From Clarireedia homoeocarpa (taxonomy: Eukaryota > Ascomycota > Leotiomycetes > Helotiales > Rutstroemiaceae): a stretch of DNA of 64,000 nucleotides. The notes under the pieces were generated by a model that saw only the letters and a list, made by a program, of their open reading frames with translations, had not been told where the DNA came from and made no database searches. The stretch lies in assembly GCA_001465935.1 (NCBI GenBank), contig LNKV01000028.1, positions 1 to 64,000 on the forward strand, in the 5' to 3' direction. The translations under genes and the position numbers were made by a program. Below are positions 11,797-24,605 of this stretch, piece by piece. Every line of letters starts with the position of its first letter. The stretch's first letter is position 1.

Positions 11797-13738
11797 CCTT
11801 GGGGGGAGATTCAATATGTTATAAACACCGCGAGCATCACAGCGTCCTCTGTACATAAACTGCCGACAGCAGCAATCCAACCCTTCATTGGCCACATTGT
11901 GATTTTGAGGATTGTGGATTGTGGATTGTGGATTGAGGATTGAGGATTGAGTACTTTGTACTTCCCTTCCCGTACAGCCCTACCAAAATCCGACTAGCGA
12001 CCAGACGCAAAGCTCTGAAGCCCCTTATGAGATCCATGAGATCCATGGGATCCATGGACTCGTCCGAGCCAATCATCCGGCCTGAGCAGACGCTTCCAGC
12101 CACTTCAGGCACGCCAAACAAGGGGAAAAAAGGAAAAGGAAATGAGGATGCAAATGAAAAAAGCCGCAGTCCGAGGAGGGAAAAAGAGGCTTCTGATTGG
12201 CTTGTTACTTCAGTCATACTTTGTCATAATTAATACCTCGTCGTAGTTCTCGTTCTCGATTGCCGGCAAACGGAAGCACCGGCGATGAGAAACTCGCAGA
12301 AGTCCCAGGGAACTACTTCGTATCACTCTCCCCTCTCCATTAATGTCACATTTTCAACGTCACCCATGTTCAAGCTCATTTGCCTCGAGTAACCAACCTA
12401 CTACTACTGTATGTAAAAACACTTTTTCTCTCTCCCCGTCTTTCCATCCACCATATTTTTCAGGAGACTATATCTGCCGGTATACGAAGTAGAGAAGATT
12501 CTCCTCTTTTCCCCTCTCCTCTCCTGTCTATCAAATTTGAGATCTCTATCTCTGCTCTCCTTTTTTCTCCTTCGCTTTCCTCCCTCTCTCCTCCCTCTCT
12601 CCTCCCTCCCTCCTCCTTCTCCCCTCTACAATCGTAAAGTTTCATTGCTCCCTAATCCTCAATCGTTATCGATAGGAGTGGTGTCAGACATTATCAAACC
12701 GATCGCCAGGAAGGGTTTGTGTTCTGACTTGTCTCTTGCCATTCCGCCATTCCGCCATTCTCCCATTTAAGCAACGGGTCCGTTTGTGGGCACGAAACGA
12801 CACGAAACGCACCGCAACGCACCGCAACGAACCCAAATCCTTTGCTTCAGATTGCTGCGTGGCCTCCAAATTTTGGATGTGAAGTAAGGACAAATCGACC
12901 GAAAGCGCCCAATTGCAACCGGTTCCCGCTCAGAACGCTAGCAAGGCGCAGAAGTCCAAACAGAATCTAAACCCATCCAAGTCAGGAATAACTCGGAAGG
13001 AACGAGCAGACGCGCTTTCCTCGTCGCGAAGCTTCAGTTTGAACCCATTTTCCCAGACCGCAAGATTCTTTTCCAAAACCGGGCTCGTTCACTCAACAAC
13101 ACAACAACTATCTCAGACAAACTCGCGAATAATAAAAAGTACACAACACCAGTATCAGCATAAAACTCTTCCTTGGTATGCTTTCACCCCTCCCCATTTC
13201 CTTTCCCTTCCCTTTCCATTTCCCTTCCGCCTTCTTCCTCTTCCTCATTGGGACTCTTGATTCTCCTTGAGGGACAAAAAAAAAAAAAAAAAAAAACGCC
13301 GAATGCAATTTCAATTGCTATTCCTACCGAGACCTTGAGACAATTCAGTCTCAGGTCCTTATTATACTTCCAAGTCTTCGTCGTCTGCCTTCATCGTCTT
13401 ACCCTGTTGAAGCCTCCAGCTCTCAGACTTCCAAGCCCCACAACCACCCGGCTGCATTGTTATTACCAAGTCCACACCTTACTGACATTAAACGCTCGAT
13501 CCCAGACTCCGCCGCAAGTTAATCTACCAACCAACTTCGTCATCGGTTATAACAATACACATACCCCTTATTGATCCACGATACCTTCTTCCTATATCCT
13601 TTTGGGTGAATCATCTCTAAATCAACGAACAAGGTCTCCGGGTATTTTGGAGCCTCGATAGACCTTACCTTCGGCTCTAATTCGCGCATCAGCCAGCAGC
13701 AGCATACATCAATCTGCTCAAAGCAGGAATTTCAATTT

Positions 13739-15784
13739 ATGAACACGATGCCTCAAAGACTTCCACGAAATCCGTTCACTAGTTCTATCTCACCTGCGGT
13801 TATCACACCGCAATCCGACAAACCCACAACTCGCAGACCGTCTACCTCGAAAGGCAACAGATTGACCAATTTCTTCACGTCTTCACCGAAGACCAAGGAA
13901 CAACAATCTGCTCAGGCGGCTCTGCTCTCTGCTGTTGCGGCCCAACAACAGCGTCTCTTGGACAACCCATCCCCTCACATCAGTTCTCCATCTCTATCTT
14001 TGCCCACGATTTCCCTCTCGACTGCAAAGGCTGGCGAGGCCAACATGGATGAGCCCCCCACGACTCTTTTCCAACCACCTTCTGTCGCAGAAGCCAAATT
14101 GCAAGCCAAAAGAGATGCTCAATTCGGGCCCTTAAATCACCCCAGCCACCGATATGTTAGCCAACATCATGGTGTCCTCGAAGACCCAATTGTTGACGAG
14201 CCACCTTATTACTACGTCCTCACTACTTACATCAGTTACCTGGTTTTGATTATTTTCGGTCACGTTCGGGATTTCTTTGGCAAAAGATTCAAGCCCGATT
14301 CTTATAGACACCTCAAAGCTGCCAATGGATATGCGGCCCTTAACAGCGACTTTGACAACTTTTACATACGACGATTGAAGCTCCGAATTGATGACTGTTT
14401 CGCTCGCCCAATCACGGGCGTTCCTGGACGATACATCACTTTGATTGACCGTAAGACTGATGATTATAACAAACATTATCAGTTCACTGGCACCTACACT
14501 GAGACCCTCAACATGAGTTCCTACAATTACCTTGGATTTGCACAATCTGAGGGACCATGTGCTGATGCTGTTGAGGAAACTATCAGGAAATATGGTATCA
14601 GCTCTGCAAGTCCTCGTGCTGATTCAGGTACTTCCGATTTGGCTTTGGAGGTCGAGGATAGAATTGCCAAGTTTGTCGGAAAGCCTGCTGCAATGGTATT
14701 CTCTATGGGGTTTGCTACAAATGCAACTGCTTTCCCGGCATTGGTTGGAAAGGGCGATCTCATCATTTCCGATGAGTTGAATCACGCTTCCATTCGTATT
14801 GGTGCACGTCTTTCTGGAGCCATGATCTGTTCTTTCAAGCATAACGACATGAAGGATTTGGAGAGACTTCTTCGTGAATCCATCTCGCAAGGTCAACCAA
14901 GAACCCACCGTCCCTGGAAGAAGATTTTGGTTGTCGTGGAAGGTCTTTTCTCTATGGAAGGTACCATGTGCAATCTCCCTGGTATACTTGCTCTTAAGAA
15001 TAAGTACAAGTTCAATTTGTTCGTGGATGAAGCCCATTCAATCGGTGCTCTCGGCCCTCGTGGACGTGGTGTTTGCGACTACTTCGGAATCGATCCTGCT
15101 GAAATTGACATTCTTATGGGTACTCTTACCAAATCTTTCGGTGCCAACGGAGGTTATATCTCTGGAGAGAAACACATCATTGACAAACTACGACAAACCA
15201 ACGCAGCTACCATCTTCGGTGAATCTCCCACACCTCCAGTTCTTATGCAAATTCTTAGCGCATTGAAGATCATCTCTGGAGAACTTTCCCCCGGTCAAGG
15301 AGAAGAACGATTACAACGAATTGCCTTCAACTCAAGATATCTTCGATTAGGATTGAAACGTCTTGGTTTCATTGTTTATGGACATGACGATTCTCCTATT
15401 ATCCCAATTGTTTTGTACAACCCAGCGAAGATGCCTGCTTTCTCCCACGAAATGCTCCGAAGAAAGATTGCTGTTGTTATCGTCGGATACCCTGCCACGC
15501 CACTTATCTCATCTCGTGCTCGTTTCTGTGTTTCAGCGGCCCACAACAAGGACGACATGGACCGCATCTTGGCAGCTTGTGACGAGGTTGGAAATGTTCT
15601 TCAATTGAAGTTCTCCACTGGTATTGCAGGTGGTGCAGAGCATCTTCCTGACGGTGTCACACCGGAGATGGAGAAAGAATGGCAGAAGGCAAATGGTCTC
15701 CAGGGTGTTGTCAAACCCCCACGCTGGTCGTTGAGAGAAGTTATCGCAAATGGTGTGGCAGATGTCAAGCAACCTTTGCGGTAA
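13739..15784 (+). CDS. lcb2: Serine palmitoyltransferase subunit 2
   Basis: Intronless gene of 681 residues. The first ATG is at 13739; a second in-frame ATG lies at 13748. It is a PLP-dependent alpha-oxoamine synthase that condenses serine with palmitoyl-CoA in the first step of sphingolipid synthesis, working as a heterodimer with Lcb1 in the endoplasmic reticulum. The PLP-binding lysine is about residue 465 in GTLTKSFGANGGY, and the DEAHS motif that holds the cofactor starts at about residue 430. A membrane segment (YISYLVLIIFGHVRDFF) lies near residues 155-180. The first 110 residues are a Ser/Pro/Thr-rich extension. The lysine marks this as the catalytic Lcb2 subunit rather than Lcb1. 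Long antisense open frames within it are shadows. Confidence 0.97.
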   Translation: MNTMPQRLPRNPFTSSISPAVITPQSDKPTTRRPSTSKGNRLTNFFTSSPKTKEQQSAQAALLSAVAAQQQRLLDNPSPHISSPSLSLPTISLSTAKAGEANMDEPPTTLFQPPSVAEAKLQAKRDAQFGPLNHPSHRYVSQHHGVLEDPIVDEPPYYYVLTTYISYLVLIIFGHVRDFFGKRFKPDSYRHLKAANGYAALNSDFDNFYIRRLKLRIDDCFARPITGVPGRYITLIDRKTDDYNKHYQFTGTYTETLNMSSYNYLGFAQSEGPCADAVEETIRKYGISSASPRADSGTSDLALEVEDRIAKFVGKPAAMVFSMGFATNATAFPALVGKGDLIISDELNHASIRIGARLSGAMICSFKHNDMKDLERLLRESISQGQPRTHRPWKKILVVVEGLFSMEGTMCNLPGILALKNKYKFNLFVDEAHSIGALGPRGRGVCDYFGIDPAEIDILMGTLTKSFGANGGYISGEKHIIDKLRQTNAATIFGESPTPPVLMQILSALKIISGELSPGQGEERLQRIAFNSRYLRLGLKRLGFIVYGHDDSPIIPIVLYNPAKMPAFSHEMLRRKIAVVIVGYPATPLISSRARFCVSAAHNKDDMDRILAACDEVGNVLQLKFSTGIAGGAEHLPDGVTPEMEKEWQKANGLQGVVKPPRWSLREVIANGVADVKQPLR

Positions 15785-17969
15785 ATCACGTTCGCATGAA
15801 AGAAATTATGTATATTACGTTCTTGTCAGGCGCTTCTTCTTCTTCTGTTTATTCTTTGGCGCGGCATACCGCACAAGATACCCCCTTGCCACTGTCTGCT
15901 TTGGCTTTTTCATATCATACTTTTATGCTTTTTTTTTTCTTGACTACAAACCTTTTTTTTTAAGACTAAAACTTTTTTTATGAATGATTGATCCAGCATT
16001 GGGAAAATGCGTTAAGAACCAAAACCACTCGCTTTTTATCAATTTTAGCGGCGTATAGAGAAAGAAGATAAAGATGGAAAGGAATTAATCAAACGTGGTT
16101 CTTTTGATTTGTTTTTTTGGCATCTCAAAGTTGTCTTTAATCTCATGGTGGGAATGGCATGGGAATGAGATGGTTCTGGGTTGGGTTGTCGGGTGATGAG
16201 TGGGAGGCTTAATTATTAATAAGATGAGAATGAGTTAATGAAGTTTGGAATGGGATGGGTGGGTAGATATGATTGATTTGGAGATGGGATGGAGAGGTGT
16301 ATATAGATGAATTTGGGATATGGGAGGAGGGGGGGTTGGTGCTTCATGATAGGTGCTTGGTGGCAGGTGGTGAGTGATGTGATGGGGAGGAGAGAAAGAG
16401 AAAAGGAAGATGGGTGAAGGGGTGAAGGTGAAGGTGTGGAGGGGGAAAGGAAAGAAGGGTTGTAGATAGATAGACAGGACAAGACTTGCTTAGATGAATA
16501 TGGAATTCTGGTCATGGATACTGTTTATGATCACTTTTCAATTTTTCTTTTTCCCCTTTTTTGGGGAGGTTTTTTCTTTCTTTGTATATGTGAAAGAGAT
16601 CTTGTGCTGTGATGGATCGGTCGGTTCGGTCCCTCAATCAATCAATAGCTCTCCAGTTCCAGCTCCAGTTCCAGTTCCAGCTCCTAGCTCCCAACTCCCA
16701 ACTCCCCAGCGCAACCAAAAAAAAAAAAAAAAGGGTAGGTAGCCGGCCCCCCCTCCTTTTTTCCCACCCTATCTCAAGTAGTAGTCAGTCAGTCAGTCAG
16801 TCAGTCAGTCAGTCAGTCAGTCAGTCAGTCAGTCAGTCGCCTGTTATGCATGGATATCTATCTATCTATCTAGATAGATAAACAGATAGATAGATGTAAG
16901 TGGGTGTGTGTGTGTGTGTGTGGGTGTGTGGGGGGTAGGTAGTACTGAGTAAGTAAGCCATGTGCTACTTGCTTGCTTGCTTGCTTGCTGCTTGTATGTA
17001 TGTATTGTATGCTTATCTATCTAACTTAGGTTAGGGAACGAAGAGATAGATTGGTTATTGATATTTTTGGCTCTTTGGGGGAATGGAGGATAGAATGGAG
17101 AATGTATATGTATATATATACATGAATGAGTATGAGTACGTACGTGTATTATACTCGCACGTACTGTAAATGGATATTCGTTCGGGTGGATAAGTTATTA
17201 ATTAGAGAGAGGTAGTTAGGCTAGCTATGTAACTTATCAATCAATCAATCTCAATCTACCTTAACATTTCTAAGCACAAGTTATCTTCAAAATCTATAAT
17301 ATGGTATTCCAATCTTTACACCAAGTTAAATAATCTCCTCCCCTGTACTCTTTTTTATAAACTCATATTCATAAGCCTCCCTCTTTTCTTCTCATATCTT
17401 CTCTTCCCTCCAATTCTCGTCATATCATACTATATCACATCATATCATACCCCCCATGACCTAATCCCAATAATCCGTCCCCCCCCCTCCCCAAAAACCA
17501 ATCTACAAACCAAACCCAAAAGATTCCCAGATCGCATATTTACACAAGATTCCCATATCCAGCATTAGGAAAGGTCATGCATATACATCATGCTAAACCG
17601 CCCATCACCCACCCACCAGAAAAGCGATACGCCATACATATATACCCAACCAGAATATTCAAAAGTGAACCAGAAAGAAAGCGTTGCCGCTCACGCCCAA
17701 TTTTTGCCAACCAGATCAATAATCTCTAGCCTTATCCTGTCCCATGATCATCATATATGTAACCAAAACTGTATAAATATAAGAATGGATTCTTTTGACC
17801 AAAATGCACTAAAGCCGTAGCCGTAGCTCTCCGCAATGATATATAGATGATAGATTTCCGCCATTTTGTGTCCATTAATTCGTAACCAAATTCATTTCCG
17901 TAAAATAGAGAATATGCAAATATATATGCATGATATCATGTGTAATCATCAATAAAATGTGTTTCGTAT
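15785..17969. other. Intergenic microsatellite field between Lcb2 and the arrestin gene
   Basis: Convergent spacer of about 2.2 kb containing the 3' ends of both flanking transcripts. It is filled with simple repeats: CCAGTT/CCAGCT near 16655-16685, a CAGT array, TATC, GT and TGCT runs. No coding region is supported. Confidence 0.6.
16784..16838. repeat. CAGT tetranucleotide microsatellite
   Basis: About 13-14 near-perfect copies of the TCAG tetramer. TATC, GT and TGCT repeats follow within 150 bases, forming a compound microsatellite. Confidence 0.9.
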
Positions 17970-20763
17970 TTATATCGCCATTGTCGTCCTTGTTGGCCGA
18001 GAATCGTTTTCTGTTTGTCGATCGTATCTAAGTCCAGCTGTGGTAAACATGAAATCTCGACTAATCTCCATGCTTCGATTGATGCGTCCGCCGGGTGTAT
18101 GAGGATGAGCAACGTTGACACGACCTCGGCGGACAGCCCGCTCGACTTCCTCATCATCTGTGTGATCCTCGTCGTCATATTCCTCGCTCAATCTAGGATG
18201 AAAGTTAGTCAGTTACTCTATGAAGTAATGTAAATATTACTGCTTACCTTGAAAAGTAATCAGCAAGTCCATCATGACTGGGCGTTCCGACAACTTGATC
18301 ATACATAGGTGGTGGTGTTGGCATTGGAGGAGGAGGGTCTTCAGCATCGAATGCAGGAGGATTGTAGCTCGGGTTGCGAAGCATATGTATCGGACGTTGA
18401 ACTGCGTTATGTATAGCTAAATGCGCTTGTGGGGGTGGCCTAAGAGGTTGTGCGGTTTCTGGGCGTGCTGGAGAAGCAAGACTGAGATTGTCAAATGAAC
18501 TAGTGTTTAAGCTCGCCAAAGATGGTTGACCAGCCATTTCGGCATTCGGACAGCCACAAACACGGTTCCGTGTCTGAATATTGTCCTTGCCAATATCAGC
18601 GTACGCAGGTAGTGCTAACTGTGGCTGTGATGCATGGCAACTTAGAATGGTGAAGGGTGAATCGATAGAGATTTCAAAATGACGACGCTTCTTTCCTGTA
18701 GGATCTTCGGGGTCTTTTCGAGATATTCGCATCACAATCTATATTTTGTGGTTAGCGGGATTTGTGACAACGACTTAGTAATAATACATACCTTGATCCA
18801 ATGATGTGCGCTAACATTCTTCCATGTGCAATCATGAACCAGTCGCTTCGACTTATCTTTCTCCATCATCTCGCAAGTAGGTAACTGAACAGACATCTCA
18901 AGCTCAGTTGAGCCAATGAAATGGTCCAAGCCTAGATCGAGGTCGCCAAGCATATTTTCTGCCGGTTCAGGAAGTGGTAAAGGTTCTATGCCTAACCTCC
19001 GGGCTTCTCTTTCTCTTTCTCTTAGAGCCGAAGCACGTGCTTGTGCTCTTTCTTCGGGTGAAGTTTCGCCCCCTCGCAATACTCGTACCTCTTGATGGCT
19101 ATACTCTTTGGCCAGGGGCCTCCCAGCCGACTTCTCTAACAACAAGAGTTTCCTCTGGGCGTCCTTTCTCGTTACTTTGCGGTTGCTAGTGGTATATTCG
19201 AGATTTTCAGTGACGAGAACCTTGATCTTGTGAACGTGGACTTTGGCAAGTGGCGTGAGCTTGAAAGCAATCGGAATTCTAGATCCAAGAGGAAATGATT
19301 TTCCAGATATCATAATTTCATAATGTAAGTGGTCCTCCCAGTTTCTACTAATAGAAATTGGTTCGACCAACTCTAAAGACTCTATAGAAGGTGTTCTGAT
19401 AACCGGGACCTCCTTGAATCCTTGAAGATTTGGTCTGAAAGTTCCAGCTCTCTCCACAAAGGCCTCTAACTGCCATATCACCGAAGCAAGTGGGAGCTTA
19501 GTAGTCTCCGGGCTGTTGTTGTCGATCGGGATTTCGAAGCTGTATTCGTAGACACCTGGATGGAAGATTTTATAACCTTTTTGTTGTGGTGTGGACACAT
19601 ATGGAGAGTCCCCCTTTCCAAAACTACGAGATTGGTTGCTTTGCAAAGATAGCCTCTTGGTCTCTCTTGATGACAATAGTGTGCTTGATCTGTTCCTACC
19701 ACCGATGATCGGGAGTGAAAATCCAGGAGAATCGAGACCGCTTGATATTGGAGTTACAGATGTGTTGCCGACTTTATCCCGAAGGACATAGTTACACAAA
19801 GTGCCATACCCAACTTCAGACCCTGCATACGCAGCGTTGAAGAATGGTAGCACTTGTGTTCTAAGTGAGTCTTCCTCGAAAGTTTCTGTCTTGGCTGGAG
19901 GAATACCTAGACAATGTAAGCTCGGACTTGAGAATGAGCTGTGACTCCCACATACCTTCAGGCCATTCGGTTCTTGCTCTACCAGTAAACTTCAGGGTAA
20001 CGGCCTTTATTTTAGCGCTCTTTGTAATGTTCAATTGTAGTTTTCCACGGAGAATTGCTGTGGAGTTGGACGCCGAATCGCGTGTAGTGCCATCATGATC
20101 GAGTCCACTCAAGTAGATGATCGGCTCAGCTAAACGAACATAGACATAGACGCCGTTGCTTGACGCTACAGGTTTCTCGGTATCTATACCTGCTAGCGAC
20201 GGTGATGATGCATTCTCAATTGCTAAATCTGAGACGCTATTGCCCAACGAAGTACGACCCAGCCTCGCATTCAAAGCATCCATATCATAGCCCGGCCCCG
20301 GTCCCGACATATTGCCCTCTTCCAGCCCTCCTGCACTCGATGTCGGTCTCCTCGAGAAGAGATTTCGGCGATCCGTCGATCGTGTCGAGTATGATCGACG
20401 CACCTGCGGGCTAGGAGACCTTGTTGATGAAGATGCAGATGGCGTGGTAGATTTGTTGGAGGAGAAGGGGGAAAAGACGGATCCAAGCACACGCTTTGCG
20501 CCGTCTCGGGAAGCCAGTTTTGGACGTTGGGAGTTGGCGCGGGAAGGTTTTCTAGGTTGTGGTTGGGGTGGAGGAGGCCGCAGATCAAAAGGTACAAAGC
20601 CTGCTGGTAATCGTGTGATATGTATCGAGTGCGGGCGGCGCTGCCTTGGTCGACAAGGCGGAGCTGGTAGGGTTGTTCGTGGCTTGTCTGCGAGGAGATT
20701 CGGAGGATGGTAGTAGACAGTGCCTCTGTTGGTGAAGTATGAGATTGGTGATGAGCCTGCCAT
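17970..20763 (-). CDS. Arrestin-related trafficking adaptor (Rod1/CreD-like) with PPxY motif
   Basis: Four exons in gene order: 20763-19956, 19906-18792, 18738-18248 and 18192-17970, 878 residues. The start is the ATG at 20763 (MAGSSPISYF). The N-terminal 190 residues are disordered and rich in Ser, Arg and Pro. An arrestin N fold follows (KAVTLKFTGRARTEWPEG joined to IPPAKTE, then FFNAAYAGSEVGYGTLCNY), then an arrestin C fold ending in HHWIK-IVMRISRKD. The tail has a PPMY motif at about 784-787 and LPAY at about 684-687, which are docking sites for Nedd4/Rsp5 ubiquitin ligases. The protein probably recruits the ligase to plasma-membrane transporters to trigger endocytosis, in the manner of yeast Rod1 or Aspergillus CreD. 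The exact ortholog group is uncertain. The first intron is only 49 nt. Confidence 0.92.
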
Positions 20764-21839
20764 ATTGCGTATTAACAATTAATTGTTCCAAAGAGATCTC
20801 GTGTAGCTGTAGGTATCGCGACGAGTATGAATGAATGTAAGAGTGGTCGAGAACGGCAGGAAGGAAGTAGAGTCAAGTAGTCGCAAGATGTGAGTGTTCA
20901 AGAAGTAAGATCTTCTCCAAGCAGCAACAGCATTGTTGCAATATAATAATACCGCAACAGTAGGTGAACCCAGTGGCACCAGATGACCAAGTACTTTCGA
21001 GTAGTCATGCAGAAATATATCGGGGCAGGGGATAGCTGGTAGGGCTTAGGATAGGAGGGGGGAGGGCATGAATCAAGTCCAAGGCGATACACCAAAGAAG
21101 CCAGCTAAAAAAGATTTGAAGGAGGGATGTGCACTCACCAATGATTAGAATATTATAATGGAGGTTTGCTTTGTCGTTAAATGCCTGAACGACATACACA
21201 AGGAGTAAGGATGAGGGAAGTATGGTTGGGGTTGCCAGCACACGCACAGTTCGGGTGGTAGAGCAAGTCAACAGGAGCGTGTGTGTGAAGTTGAGAAGAT
21301 CAGATGGAATGAATGTGACTTGAGGTAATGCGAGATGGAGAAAGTCGGCAGCCGTGCGAGGGGGGAGGGGGGGGTGGTAGTAGCAGAGTGATAGTGCAGC
21401 AGTAGTTAGTTTGGGAAGAAGGCCAAACAGCTAAGAGGCGGTATGCTTTGTGGTGGGAATATAGTTTGTTTGTTCTGCGAAGTATACCCAAGGAGATGAC
21501 ATGTATGGACGGATTGGGGGAGTGGACTTTTTGGTTTTTTTGGTTTTTTTGGTTTTTTTCTGCATGCGGCTTCCAAGTTTATTCGAGATTCAAGCAAAAG
21601 ATCTGCTCGCAGGGTTGTTGTTTTGGATGCCGGACCGCCGGTATAGGTTGGTCTTGGCACCCCACACACGGCGATTGGCTTGTGATGAATGGACGACGCG
21701 GCGAGGGACAGGAGGGACAGGAGGGACAGAGGATGAGGTCAGCAGGATAAGTGGGCGACGGTGACTTGGGGGAGAGTGGGGCGCGAAGGACGAGAAGTAA
21801 AGAGAGGGGGAGAAAGGGCGAGGTGCGCGGCGATGCGAG

Positions 21840-21920
21840 AATGTGAGGTGAGGCGAGTGAGGTGAGGTGAGTGAGGTGAGGTGATGTGAGTGATGTGATG
21901 TGATGTGATGTGATGGGACG
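21840..21920. repeat. GTGAG/GTGAT pentamer repeat tract
   Basis: Roughly 80 bases of interspersed GTGAG and GTGAT-type units on the plus strand. It reads as Ser-His-His-Ile-Thr runs on the opposite strand, which is a repeat artefact and not a protein. Confidence 0.8.
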
Positions 21921-23482
21921 TCGAGAGAAGTGAGGGGTGGGAGTGGGAGTAGGAGGCGGAGGTGGTGATTATTCCATATACGGTGGAGGGAGTACAATCC
22001 TGCACTGCACGCCCAGTATGAGAATATCGTGGCTCAACCTCAGGCCCGGCCAGGGTAGCAAAAGCAAGAAGAATGTAACATAGGAGCGTATATATAACAA
22101 GTACTACCTATATGCCCGAGCTCTACAAGAACGCGCACGATGGGAAGAAGATGGAATCATCGAGTCCCGTCCCGACCTCTGCCAAACCAAATGACACCTC
22201 GCAAAGAAGGTCGTTGTCGTATGTATGTACATCAGCTTCTCTCGTGTCGGCTCGAGTGTGCGTGAAATCGGGGATTTCATGGCGATGCTCGGAACTCGCG
22301 GAGTACATTCTTGGTATAGCGCGCACGCGAAACCGGCTGGATTTGGGGGGGGAGGCATAGTTCTAATGAGGTAAATGCCAAAACCACTTCTGGATCTCTA
22401 TCACTTGGTGCAGGTTGATCTTTGTTTCCTTCATCATAGAAATTCACAATTATTCATCAATAATCAATAATCAATAATTAATACATACGCTCATCGATAT
22501 CGCCGTAGTGCAGCCCTTCGTACTTGCGAACTATCCGATACTAGTTCTATACGAAGCAGTTGTCATACCGTATCTCCACGTCCATATCTGCATCTCTTTG
22601 GCTACGTAATCCGAGAGTCCACTCCTGGTGCTCCTGCTGTAATGCCCTTAGTACCTGAATCGTTTCCTGCTTCCTATTGGCCATCGCGCCCGAATAAGGT
22701 TCACCTCACTCATCACCTGTGCTTTTACTTACTTTGTCCCGTACGAAGTAGTACTCAACACTACTGTTACACAGCGTGCCTCGATAGTTGGCTCGAGAGT
22801 TGGCTCGAGAGTTGGCACAGACTTCCCAAGACGCTCAGTTCTTCAGCCGGAGTGTTCCAACATTCCCATTCCCATTCCCATTCCCATTCCCATCCCCATT
22901 CCCACATAGGGACCTCCCTGTGACTCGCGACGAGTACATACACGACCTCGTCACGCATGAAGTTTCAGCGTCCCGTAGCTCTGTTGAACCCTTCAGATAC
23001 GCCCAACCCAACAGATCTAACCAGACCGTAGCGAGGAGGGATCCCCCAGTGGAGAATGATCGCGCCCCGTTAAGGCTTGGATGCTAGTGATAGTGAGGTG
23101 GCATCTTCACCGCATTGCACTCTTCTTTGAACTTGGGCCGGTGAGTGAGGCTGCAATACAGGTGCGGGGAGGAGGGGGCCGCTTGCAGTCGAGGCGGTGT
23201 TGAGTTTCTTCCTCTTGTTGTTTTTCCAGCAGCAATTGGGAAGCCTTCACAACAACACTTGTCGATACTCTGTAAGGCTTCCTAGCTTACCTGGTGTGTA
23301 CAGTACGAAGCCATTCTTCGTAGATCAAAATTTATATTCTTATAAGTTTTAATGATGATTGGTGTGGATGTAAAGAGAACTTTGCAAGCAGTCCGTGGTT
23401 CGGACGCGGCGGAATAAGAGGGTCGTACAAACAAACTGATGACGATGACCGGCAGGCTCACCCCAGCTGGATTATATGGATC

Positions 23483-23562
23483 CTGCCCAGATTGAATAGA
23501 CTGACTGCCCAGATTGAATAGACTGACTGCCCAGATTGAATATACTGACTGCCCAGATTGAA
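23483..23562. repeat. 22-base minisatellite, about 3.6 copies
   Basis: Copies begin at 23483, 23505, 23527 and 23549 with the core CTGCCCAGATTGAATA. The first two copies are identical, the third differs by one base, and the fourth decays after about 14 bases. Confidence 0.9.
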
Positions 23563-24605
23563 AATTTTGAACGCCGCTCCAACTTCTGCTCAAAGCATGA
23601 ACCTACAATTCCAGGTTTGCGGCTTCATCCTGTCATTTGTAACAGGCACAGGTCAAATGGCAGGCTGTACCTGCCAAGCAGATAACATCCTTTATATCCA
23701 TTTCATTTGACGAGTTACAGACGCATGTGCAGAGATCGGGGAAATCGACAGCTTATCACTTATCACCCCTCTCTGCAGGTGGCTATCTGTCGCAGATTTC
23801 CCAAGCTCTCCAGCCACACAGTCATTGCTTTTTGATTCGGAGATCCGTGATGTTTGTTCCAGAACAAAACCTTACAAAACCTTAAAAGCAAAGATTCATC
23901 CATGCTCTATGCTCGCTCCATGCTCCATGCTCCATGCTCCATCCTCCATCCTCCATCTGAACACCTTCAGAAGCAGTTATCCAGGGAAATATGCTCAGCA
24001 TGATTGACGACCGGCTGCAAAACGTTCGGGAACATCACAGCCATTTCACATCGAATTGCAATCATGCATCTGCATCTATGTTATGATGCACGCGTCAAAC
24101 TGGGTCCGAGTCCCCAAGGATTGTGGATGGTCTTTCTATTGATTCTAGAATGACTTGCTCTTCCCAACAAATCTGGATCAGTCTAGTTGAGGGATAAGGA
24201 GACGAAACACGCAAAGTACGGATGAGAAACACTTTATATCTAATGTACATTTGACTGCAAGAAAGCGCAGATGCTATGAGCCCTCGTACAATACAAGACA
24301 CATCTCTATTTGATTGATGAGCTTGATGCGAGTTCGAACGCCTACAAACTTACTGGGACTTATTGGAGTTATCGATCAAAAACAACAACACTTGTATAGA
24401 GAAAGTGAGAACGCATAGATTGACTTTGTATAAAAGAACTGTATTCTAGAAATCAAAATTACACATGGAGGGAAGTAGAACTTGGTCCAAAGCTAAGTAG
24501 ATATTATATGTCGATATTGAATATAACTCTTCACCTAGCTCATTCTGCAAATTATCAAGTATTAAACTCTAGAACACAACTTACCTGTCACCTAAAGTTT
24601 GAAAG

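Larger units (their letters stand above)
10223..13738. other. Long intergenic region and Lcb2 leader
   Basis: About 3.5 kb with no supported protein gene. It holds imperfect tandem repeats: TGCTTGCTGGC units at 10742-10796, TTGATG units at about 11765-11796, and GGATTGT units at about 11898-11949. Pyrimidine-rich tracts lie around 12540-12640 and an A run at about 13276-13296. The last several hundred bases are probably the promoter and 5' leader of Lcb2. Reading frames here consist of repeat-derived residues (for example runs of Leu/Ala/Cys) and were not called. Confidence 0.55.
20764..24605. other. Gene-poor intergenic region with tandem repeats
   Basis: About 3.8 kb without a supported gene. 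It contains the promoter of the arrestin gene next to 20763. It also holds T7GG repeats at about 21530-21560, GTGAG/GTGAT runs at about 21840-21920, CCCATT runs at about 22862-22905, a 22-base minisatellite at 23483-23562 and CTCCATG runs at about 23910-23955. No RNA gene was recognised. Confidence 0.55.

Noticed and set aside
24320..24350. GTTCGAA motif that resembles a tRNA B box.
   Set aside because: No A box at the right distance upstream and no acceptor-stem pairing could be drawn, so it is not a tRNA.
20764..24605. A degraded transposon in the gene-poor interval.
   Set aside because: No reverse transcriptase, transposase or terminal repeats could be seen on either strand.
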